This document shows, piece by piece, positions 8,369-14,951 of a DNA stretch of 64,000 nt. The stretch is from Micromonospora sp. Llam0 (GTDB lineage Bacteria > Actinomycetota > Actinomycetes > Mycobacteriales > Micromonosporaceae). The DNA is taken from positions 868,001 through 932,000 of the forward strand of contig NZ_RJJY01000001.1 in the NCBI RefSeq assembly GCF_003751085.1, written 5' to 3'. Numbering within the stretch: the stretch's first letter is position 1; every line of letters starts with the position of its first letter. The notes beneath the pieces were generated by a model. The model made no database searches. It was not told the DNA's origin and saw only the letters and a list, made by a program, of their open reading frames with translations. Both the position numbers and the translations under genes were made by a program.

Positions 8369-10378
8369 TCAGTCCTCCATCGCCGCGACGAGCCGTCGTA
8401 GGCCGGCGCGTTCCCGGCGGTTTTCTTGGATGATCCACTCCTTGCCTTCGGCGGCGATGCCTTCCAGTACATGCAGGGTGCGATCGAGGCCCGAGGCGTC
8501 GAGGGAGACCTGGGAGGCGATGCGGTCGTCGTCGCCGAGCTCCGGCATGCCTGGCCACTCACCATTGATCGTCAGCTCGTCCCGGGGATTGTTCGTCAGG
8601 GTCAGGGAGAGCTTTTTCTCGCCGTTGCGGGCATCGACGACGTGTGCCGCCACGACCGAGTTGTACTGGTATGTGAGGCGCTGCTGATCGCCAAATCCAG
8701 CTGCCTCGAAGTCGAGGGTGACTGTGACCTGGCGTACACCGTCCTTGGTGAGCAGGAAGAGGAGAAGTTTGTATCGCGAGTAGCGCCATGGTCCTTTGCT
8801 GACTCGGGCCCGCTTGCACCCGGGCACGGGTGCCTCGATGAAGGCGTGCGCTATCACGTCCTGCGCGGCCAAGCGGTAATGCCGCAGCGTGTCCTGGACC
8901 AGGATCTTGCGATCGCAGTCGAGCCAGTGCGCCATCTCCGCGTCGGTCGGCTTCGATTCCAACTTGCGTACCCACCTGTCGTACGCGGCGCACCGGTCCT
9001 CATAGTCGTGCCGGACCCGGACCAGGTCGTCACGGTAGCGGTGGCGCTCGAGAAGGATGGCATGCCAGCCCTGGATGGCGAGGCGAGCCCCGGCCACGAC
9101 GCCGATCGTCGCGATCGCCGTCGTGAACGGTGCTTCGACGAGTGCCTGCCACAGGAGAAGTGGCCCGGCAATGACCAGGGCGAACAGGGCGGCGCCGAAG
9201 GCGGCCCAGGTCGAGGGCGGTACTCGCGAGTTGTCGGGATCCGTCGTGAGCTCACCGCTGAGCCACAGCCGTTTGACGTCGCTGGCGAGGAATCTCACTA
9301 GCCAGGCGAGCCGCTTGGCGTCGACCGATTGCTCTCGGTACAGCTCGACCAGCTCGTTGCGCAGGGACTGCCGGATGCCCGCCGTCTCCGCCAGCCACGT
9401 CTCCCGGGCCAGACCCTGCGGCAGGTAACGTCCGAAGTAGCGGTCGAACAGGGAGTCCATCGCTGAGGCGAACCGGTCGGACTGTGCGGGAACACGCTGA
9501 GGTGTGAAGGTGAGACGCTGGCGGGCCATCCGCCGTCGATGCTGAGCCAGTCTGATCGTGAATCCCGCCCGGACCGTCACGACGGCGGCTCCAAGAGCCA
9601 TCATCAGGTAGCCGGCCGAGCGGGGCCACGAGTGCGCCAAAGCGTAGTTGATCACCAATAGGCCCGTGACGAGGAGCAGCGCCGAGCCGCCGATGGCGCG
9701 CAGGAAGTCCGCCGCGTCGGTGCGGAGCGGGGGCGGCGGAACCGGCCGAGGACGTACCGGCTTGGGCTGGAAGAACTTCCAGACGCGCTGCGCCCGGTCC
9801 TTGGCCGTCCTGTCGCGCCGCGCGGCCGCGAACGTCTTCTCCCAGGTCCAGTCCTGGTGCGGGCCGGCTAGGAAGACCTCGAGATGGTTGAGGATGCTTT
9901 CCTGTAGGGACGGGTCGAGCGACTCGAACTCCTTGACCACCGCACCGATCTCGGCCGGGTCGGGAGTCTCCGCCGTGGTCTGCGGCAGCGAGTCCAGCAG
10001 CGAGCCGACGACATTGATGCCCCGAGCCCAGGGATCTTCGGAGCGTTGTGTCGCCCAACGGCGCACCTGTGCCAACTGTGCGAGTTCCTGGTCCGTCAGG
10101 CTCTGCACGGTACGGCCGCTCAGCAGTGCGAGCGCCAGGTAGAAATAGGCGCGGGAGTACTTGTAGCCCCGGGCGACCGCTTTCATGATCAGCTCCCTCG
10201 CCTTGGACGGCGCGCTAATCTCCAGGTAGTGGAGGCCGACCTCGAACTGCCGCTCAGGCGGGTCGTCCTCGCTGACGTGGTACCCGCCTTCGATGTGGAC
10301 CCATTGGGCCTGGAACCCGACCCGGGCATCGCCGTCGGCGACGTTGATGAACGCCTTCTCCTGCGGTCCGGCGCTCAT
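8369..10378 (-). CDS. four-TM protein with TPR-like N-terminal region
   Basis: 669 residues, last gene of a three-gene operon; its ATG overlaps the nucleosidase stop by 4 nt. Residues ~11-35 contain VADGDARVGFQAQWVH, resembling a motif in the C-terminal region of the nucleosidase. Residues ~40-200 are helical and TPR-like (RQFEVGLHYLEISAPSKARE). A Pro-rich linker follows, then two TM pairs (~227-249/254-274 and ~391-413/418-437) and a soluble C-terminal domain from ~440. No catalytic motif is recognised. The arrangement suggests a membrane-bound sensor or partner in a conflict system; that role is inference. Confidence 0.7.
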   Translation of the reverse strand: MSAGPQEKAFINVADGDARVGFQAQWVHIEGGYHVSEDDPPERQFEVGLHYLEISAPSKARELIMKAVARGYKYSRAYFYLALALLSGRTVQSLTDQELAQLAQVRRWATQRSEDPWARGINVVGSLLDSLPQTTAETPDPAEIGAVVKEFESLDPSLQESILNHLEVFLAGPHQDWTWEKTFAAARRDRTAKDRAQRVWKFFQPKPVRPRPVPPPPLRTDAADFLRAIGGSALLLVTGLLVINYALAHSWPRSAGYLMMALGAAVVTVRAGFTIRLAQHRRRMARQRLTFTPQRVPAQSDRFASAMDSLFDRYFGRYLPQGLARETWLAETAGIRQSLRNELVELYREQSVDAKRLAWLVRFLASDVKRLWLSGELTTDPDNSRVPPSTWAAFGAALFALVIAGPLLLWQALVEAPFTTAIATIGVVAGARLAIQGWHAILLERHRYRDDLVRVRHDYEDRCAAYDRWVRKLESKPTDAEMAHWLDCDRKILVQDTLRHYRLAAQDVIAHAFIEAPVPGCKRARVSKGPWRYSRYKLLLFLLTKDGVRQVTVTLDFEAAGFGDQQRLTYQYNSVVAAHVVDARNGEKKLSLTLTNNPRDELTINGEWPGMPELGDDDRIASQVSLDASGLDRTLHVLEGIAAEGKEWIIQENRRERAGLRRLVAAMED

Positions 10379-11526
10379 GACAGGGCCCGCAGAGCCGCTA
10401 TGAGCCCCGCGACCCGCGTGGCGAGATCCGTCCAGTCCAGCAGCAGGCCGCGCAGCTTCCGCAGGGCGGTGGTCGCACGACTGCGTGCCTCGTCGTCGGC
10501 CGGAGGAACCTCTGCGGCGGCGGCATCCATCTCCTGCTCCGCAGCGCGGTACGTGACCGTGTCCACGTCACCCGCCTCATGGCACTTACGGAGCGCGGCG
10601 CGCAAGTCTGCGAGCTGGTCGTGGAATGTCTCCCTGCCGGGGCCGCCCGGCGCGCCGTAGACGGTCGCGTGGTGAACGGTATGTGCCTGAAATCCGACGT
10701 GGGCGTTGCCCTTGGCGACGTTTCTGACAGAGCCGGACATCGACGCATCACCTGCTTCTTTCCGAGGACGGCGAGGGGAAGAGCCATACTGCGCCCCGAG
10801 CTCCTGAGCGAGCGCGAGGGCGAAGGCCGCGGCGTTGGCGGCGGCACGCGGCTGCCAGTTCTCGCCGTCGGTGTGGACCTTGGTCCCGTCGGCACGGTCG
10901 CTGATACCGCGGACGACGACGGCCGGCAGAGAGCGGTTCAGGTGGGCGGCCTGGGCGACCCCGGCGGACTCCATCTCCACCGCCAACGCATCGTTGTAGT
11001 GATCACGGATAAGCGTCGCCTCGGGCGAGGACGCCGAATCGAGGACGACCTCTCCAGCGGCGATCGGGCCGAACCGCACCTGGGGCACTCCTCCGGCGAG
11101 GCCCCGTGCCCAGCGCCGCTCCCGCTCAAGGTGCCGGGCGAGCTGATCACAGACATGGGGGATCTCCCACACACGAGGTCGAGTGCGGAACGCGTCGCTC
11201 TCACTGGTGCCGCCGTGATAGGCGTACACGTGGGTGGCCACGACGACGTCGCCGAGGCCGACGGAGGGCCAGAGCGCCCCGGCCACACCGGCGAAGATGA
11301 CCGCTTCCGGATCGAACTCGGTCATGGCGCGCTCGGCGATGACGGCGGAGGGGTGGTTGCCCTTGCCGACAAGGCCGAGAATGATCTCACAGGAGCCTCC
11401 GGTCACTGTGCCACGTTCGAATCGCGTGCCCATCGGATGTACGTGGGGTTCGACTTTCGTGAGACGTTCGCGGACTGCGTTGTACTCGAGGTCCAGTGCG
11501 GTGAGCACGACCACGGGTCTGGTCAT
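10375..11526 (-). CDS. MTA/SAH-type nucleosidase with C-terminal helical domain
   Basis: 383 residues. Residues 1-245 are a PNP/UDP phosphorylase-type nucleosidase domain: FAGVAGAL (78-85), LGDVVVATHV, the ribose-binding VEMESAG (183-189) and the catalytic-Asp motif VRGISDRAD (D210). After a linker, residues 269-291 carry VAKGNAHVGFQAHTVHH, like the N-terminal motif of the downstream membrane protein, followed by a helical tail. It would split a nucleoside-like N-glycosidic bond; the substrate is unknown. Such nucleosidase domains are reported as effectors in bacterial NTPase-based conflict systems, so a regulated effector role is plausible. Confidence 0.85.
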   Translation of the reverse strand: MTRPVVVLTALDLEYNAVRERLTKVEPHVHPMGTRFERGTVTGGSCEIILGLVGKGNHPSAVIAERAMTEFDPEAVIFAGVAGALWPSVGLGDVVVATHVYAYHGGTSESDAFRTRPRVWEIPHVCDQLARHLERERRWARGLAGGVPQVRFGPIAAGEVVLDSASSPEATLIRDHYNDALAVEMESAGVAQAAHLNRSLPAVVVRGISDRADGTKVHTDGENWQPRAAANAAAFALALAQELGAQYGSSPRRPRKEAGDASMSGSVRNVAKGNAHVGFQAHTVHHATVYGAPGGPGRETFHDQLADLRAALRKCHEAGDVDTVTYRAAEQEMDAAAAEVPPADDEARSRATTALRKLRGLLLDWTDLATRVAGLIAALRALS

Positions 11527-12281
11527 CTCTCATTTCCTCCGGGTGTGACGGCCGAAGCTGTGCGGATCATGGGTGGGTAGAGGTTCTGGCACGGACCAGC
11601 GCGGTAGACGCGGGCCGGGCGACCGGTGCCCGTGGCGCGCGGCGGGCCGGCGGGGACCACGAAGCCCTTCGTGCCCTGGACCTTGCGGTAGAAGTTGCGA
11701 GGGTCGAGCGGCGTGCCCCAGACGGCCTCGTAGACCTGCTGCAGCTCCGTGAGGGTGAAGACCTCCGGGCAGAAAGCCGTCGCGAGCCCTGTGTGCTCCA
11801 ACTTGGAACGGGCACGCTCCACCCCATCGACGACGATGCGTAGGTGGTCGAAGGCAAGCGGTACCCGCGCGGCAAGTACGTCATCGGCGGGCGTCCACTC
11901 GGCGGCTGCGGCGTCGGTTCCGGCGATGGGTTCGGGAAGGCGCGGCACGACGGCGAGGTGGGCGACGGAGACTACGCGTCCACGAGGGTCACGGTCGGGG
12001 TCGCCGTATGTACCGAGCTGCTCCAGGTGCGGGATGTCGGTGAGCCCCGCCTCCTCCCGCAGCTCCCGGCGGGCAGCGCTGAGGATGTCCTCGCGCTCAT
12101 CGGCGAGGAATCCACCAGGCAGCGCCGCCTGCCCAGCGAACGGCTCGACGCCGCGCCGCACGAGAAGCAGGTGTAGACGGCCATCGCGCAGGGTGAGGAT
12201 CACGAGATCGACGGTGAGCAGGATCCGGGGTGGTTCCCATATGTCATCGGGCACCACTCGACCATAGCTTTTTGTCGACAT
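11523..12281 (-). CDS. NUDIX hydrolase with NrtR-like winged-helix C-terminus
   Basis: 252 residues, first gene of the operon, overlapping the nucleosidase start by 4 nt. The NUDIX box lies at ~56-80 (GGFLADEREDILSAAR then RELREEAGL), spaced slightly off the canonical pattern as in ADP-ribose-type NUDIX regulators. Residues ~165-235 match the winged-helix extension of NrtR-type proteins (FTLTELQQVYEAVWG, DPRNFYRKVQGTKGFV). It could hydrolyse or merely sense a nucleoside-diphosphate ligand such as ADP-ribose and repress its own operon. A palindrome spans its start codon. Confidence 0.85.
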   Translation of the reverse strand: MSTKSYGRVVPDDIWEPPRILLTVDLVILTLRDGRLHLLLVRRGVEPFAGQAALPGGFLADEREDILSAARRELREEAGLTDIPHLEQLGTYGDPDRDPRGRVVSVAHLAVVPRLPEPIAGTDAAAAEWTPADDVLAARVPLAFDHLRIVVDGVERARSKLEHTGLATAFCPEVFTLTELQQVYEAVWGTPLDPRNFYRKVQGTKGFVVPAGPPRATGTGRPARVYRAGPCQNLYPPMIRTASAVTPGGNER

Positions 12282-12290
12282 GACAAGAAG
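12268..12290. promoter_or_regulatory. palindrome across the NUDIX start codon
   Basis: CTTTTTGTC (12268-12276), spacer GACAT, GACAAGAAG (12282-12290): 9-bp arms with one mismatch, overlapping the ATG at 12281. Well placed for autoregulation by the NUDIX/winged-helix protein. Confidence 0.5.
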
Positions 12291-12665
12291 TCATCCGAGC
12301 TGTCGCGTCGCCGACACTCGAAGTAGCGGCTTGATCATCAAGAAGTGAGTCCGACAGCTGGCAACGCCGCCTCAATCAGTGCGTCGTCGACACGTGGTGG
12401 CGGTGTGAGTGCTCCCGCCGGTCGAGGTGTTTGCACTGGTCAGGTGTGGTGATTCGCCTGGGTGGGGGAGCGTTCCGCGATGTTCGTCGGGGTGATCGGG
12501 AAGTCGCGGGTGCGGTGCTCCCGGCTGCCCTGCCTGGCGGGTTGGATCATGGGGTGCGGCGGCCGGGCGTGAACGGCGTCGAACGGATGTCAACGGCGCT
12601 CAAGGGACTCGCCGTGACCTGCCAAAACCGCGTTTGGGCAGGTCGCGGCCGCTGTCCGGGCAATG
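12282..12665. other. gene-free segment before the second att copy
   Basis: 384 bp without a supported gene. It contains the promoter side of the NUDIX operon, a 47-bp segment repeated at 14865 and an imperfect hairpin (CTGCCAAA...TTTGGGCAG, ~12619-12641) close to the att repeat, possibly recombination-related. Confidence 0.55.
12414..12460 (+). repeat. 47-bp repeat, copy 1
   Basis: CCCGCCGGTCGAGGTGTTTG and following bases match 14865-14911 at roughly 9 of 10 positions. It lies about 250 bp before the second att copy. May be an element-end sequence shared by two related insertions. Confidence 0.55.
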
Positions 12666-12711
12666 TTGACACGGAAGAGGTCACTGGTTCAAACCCAGTA
12701 TCGCCCACCAG
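12666..12711 (+). repeat. direct repeat, att copy (tRNA-Val 3' half only)
   Basis: Exact 46-bp copy of 3203-3248. The 5' half of the tRNA is absent here (the base before is G instead of C and upstream bases are unrelated), so this is a remnant, not a gene. Confidence 0.9.
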
Positions 12712-12732
12712 ATATACATGTACGTCACGAGG

Positions 12733-12758
12733 CCCGTTGTCGGACATCCGGTAACGGG
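12733..12758 (+). terminator. hairpin after the tRNA-Val remnant
   Basis: CCCGTTGTCGG-ACAT-CCGGTAACGGG, the counterpart of 3270-3295, here with two stem mismatches. If both are terminators, integration leaves one behind each tRNA end. Confidence 0.45.
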
Positions 12759-12883
12759 CCTGCTGCTGTCCCGGCCCTCACCTGGGGATCGGGGCCGCGC
12801 CCCAGGGGTAACAGCTTCCGTCGACCGGTTGTCCTGCTCCACGGGGCTTGGCTTGGGCGACCTCGGGGAGAGGCGGGTCAGGT

Positions 12884-12940
12884 GGGGCGGCGCGGTCGAC
12901 TCGTGCGAAAGATCGACATGAAGATGGGCCGCACCGCCCC
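12884..12940. other. conserved compound hairpin, copy B
   Basis: GGGGCGGCGCGG (12884-12895) pairs with CCGCACCGCCCC (12929-12940) with one mismatch; inner GTCGA/TCGAC at 12895-12899 and 12913-12917. Structural counterpart of 3468-3521. Confidence 0.5.
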
Positions 12941-13246
12941 GGGTCGTCGCGCGCCTAGACCCGGAGAAGGGCGTTACGCAGCTGCTCGCCGCCGCCGATG
13001 GTCGCCCGTCCGGGTACGCCGTCGAGGTCGCCCTGGCCGCTGCCGGGTACGAGACCTCCACCGGAGGCCAATCTCAGCTACAGCTTCCGGGATGTCTGTT
13101 CGCCGTTGAGGTGCGGCACCCTGGGCGTCGGGCCGGGCGCGGCTGTCTGCAGCCGCTGGCGACGGTGCGACTCTACGGCGCGACGCCGCCGGTGCTGGTC
13201 CCGGAACGCGTTGGGCCGTCCGGTGGGCGTGCCATAGACTGCGCCG

Positions 13247-14818
13247 GTGCTGGATGTGGCGGGGGACTTCGAGATCCACATTACGGTGTACGCCCATCAG
13301 GCCGAGAAGTTGTCCGCGTTCGCTGCGCAGCACGGCCTGAAGTTCGTCCACATCGAACTCGACCGTGGCAGGTTCACGTCTCAACCGATGATCACCCTGA
13401 CCGGGCAAGGGACCCTGGTCGAACAGCGTGCGTCGGTGCAGCGTTGGCAGCGCGATCTGCGTGAGGCGGGCGTGTACCCGTGCCGTTCGAAGATCGAGGC
13501 GGCGCCGTGGTGCGTCGGCGTACCGCAGTCGGATGAACAGGCGGTGGCCGAGCCGCCGGGCCGGTACTTTGAGCATCACGTCAAACTGCTGCTGACCAGG
13601 ACGACGGTGGCGGATCTGGCGGCTATCACTGACCTTGTCGTGCCGTACGGGGCGCGGCTGTCACGTAACGCTCGTCGGGAGACGGCGGACGGTGCCCAGG
13701 AACGGTTCGTCAACCAGCGGTGCCACGGTGTCGGCCTCATTACGGCCAAGCAGCGGTTGGATGAGCTGCTCCAGGCGTTGAACGCTGCCGGACACGAGAT
13801 TGTCAGGGTGGAGCAGGAGTACGTGGTGTTCGACAGCGACCTCCACCACGACCAGGGCTGGCTGGACCTGCCGACGCGGACTGCGAGCGGTTGGGTCCAG
13901 GCGCGTGAGGCCGAGATGCGATCTGCTCCGGCGGGTTCCCCGGGTTTCCCACCGACGTACCTGCCCGTACCGGCCAGTTCGACTGTCCGTCAGAGGGCGG
14001 TGTTCGACCCGGCACTCAAGCAGTACCCGAATGCCTACCGCACCGCTGAACCGGATTTCGCGGTGGACAGTGTCGGTCTGCGGTGGGCTGATGCCCGGCG
14101 TGCTGCGATGAACCACGTCCTGACGGCTATCGCGACAACGTCAGCGGGTGGCTGTCTGGTGCTGCGGGGGAGCGTCACCATGGCCGCCTGGTTCGGTGAT
14201 GATGCCCGTGAGCCTCGCGATCTCGACTTCGTCGTCACCCCGCACACCGTCACCAGCGACAGTGCCGATGCCCGCGTGTTGCTCGACGACATCAGGAGCG
14301 CTCTCCGAGCGGACCCGGGTCCGGGGCTGCGACCAGAGCGGATCGCCGAGTCGGAGATCTGGACCTACGAACGTGCCGACGGACGCCGCCTCGTCGTTCC
14401 GTTCGTCGCGCCGGGGTTACCAGATGGTGAGGTGCAGATCGACGTCGTCTTCGGTGAGCAACTGCCCTGCCCGCCGGAAGCGGTGGCGCTTCCCGGGGTG
14501 GGCAAGCCGATCCTGGCCGCGTCCGCCTCCCTGTCGCTGGCGTGGAAGCTGCTCTGGTTGGCTACCGACATGTGGCCCCAAGGCAAGGACCTGTACGACG
14601 CGGTCCTGCTCGCCGAACACACCACCGTCGACCAGCATCTGGTCCGGCGGCTCATGAGGCCGGAGCTTGGCGTCGAAGCGGACACCTTCACGGCCGAGAC
14701 GGTGCTGTCCTGGCAAGTCGACTGGACCAACTTCACCGATGAGTACCCCGCGATCACCGGCACCGCCGAGCAATGGACCAGGCGACTGGCTCTGGCACTC
14801 GAACAAGCCTGGACCTGA
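13247..14818 (+). CDS. AbiEii-like nucleotidyltransferase with N-terminal extension
   Basis: 523 residues. The C-terminal half resembles AbiEii/AbiGii-type nucleotidyltransferase toxins: LVLRGSVTMAAWFGDDAREP, then the metal-binding RDLDFVV (D325, D327) and the late SLAWKLLWLATDMWPQGKDLYDA region. The N-terminal ~240 residues start GDFEIHITVYAHQAEKLSAF and include FTSQPMITLTGQGTLVEQR; I know no function for this part. No AbiEi-like antitoxin is adjacent, so it may be a standalone nucleotidyltransferase rather than a type IV toxin. The GTG start at 13247 is the first in frame. Confidence 0.65.
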   Translation: MLDVAGDFEIHITVYAHQAEKLSAFAAQHGLKFVHIELDRGRFTSQPMITLTGQGTLVEQRASVQRWQRDLREAGVYPCRSKIEAAPWCVGVPQSDEQAVAEPPGRYFEHHVKLLLTRTTVADLAAITDLVVPYGARLSRNARRETADGAQERFVNQRCHGVGLITAKQRLDELLQALNAAGHEIVRVEQEYVVFDSDLHHDQGWLDLPTRTASGWVQAREAEMRSAPAGSPGFPPTYLPVPASSTVRQRAVFDPALKQYPNAYRTAEPDFAVDSVGLRWADARRAAMNHVLTAIATTSAGGCLVLRGSVTMAAWFGDDAREPRDLDFVVTPHTVTSDSADARVLLDDIRSALRADPGPGLRPERIAESEIWTYERADGRRLVVPFVAPGLPDGEVQIDVVFGEQLPCPPEAVALPGVGKPILAASASLSLAWKLLWLATDMWPQGKDLYDAVLLAEHTTVDQHLVRRLMRPELGVEADTFTAETVLSWQVDWTNFTDEYPAITGTAEQWTRRLALALEQAWT

Positions 14819-14864
14819 TTCAGCAGCATGAAGCCTCGGAGGACGTACCACCGGATCCATGATC

Positions 14865-14911
14865 CCCGCCGGCCGAGGTGTTTGCGCTGTTCAGGTGCGG
14901 TGATCCGGGCG
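14865..14911 (+). repeat. 47-bp repeat, copy 2
   Basis: Match to 12414-12460. It lies between the nucleotidyltransferase and WD40 genes. No tRNA remnant follows it. Confidence 0.5.
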
Positions 14912-14951
14912 TGCAGCTGTTGGATCCGACGCGCGGGCGACCGTGGCTCGG

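Larger units (their letters stand above)
3203..12711. mobile_element. tRNA-Val-associated genomic island (no integrase found)
   Basis: The segment is bounded by 46-bp exact direct repeats of the tRNA-Val 3' half (3203-3248 and 12666-12711), the classical footprint of tyrosine-recombinase integration at a tRNA anticodon loop. Cargo: a gene remnant, a 5'-3' exonuclease, a PIG-L-like fragment, an IS30 element, a group II intron, and the NUDIX/nucleosidase/four-TM operon. No recombinase, excisionase, replication or transfer gene is visible, so the element is either decayed or mobilised in trans. The boundaries are seen; the mechanism is inferred. Confidence 0.75.
12712..13246. other. gene-poor segment after the second att copy
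   Basis: 535 bp. The first ~230 bp are related to the tail after the intact tRNA-Val. From ~12950 an open frame reads PEKGVTQLLAAADGRPSGYA and LQPLATVRLYGATPPVLVPE, coding-like in composition but without a good start or a known family. It may be a decayed gene. Confidence 0.5.

Noticed and set aside
12547..12747. Minus-strand frame with GDTGFEPVTSSVS near the second att copy
   Set aside because: It is the same antisense-tRNA artefact, here from the tRNA-Val remnant; it helped reveal the repeat but is not a gene.
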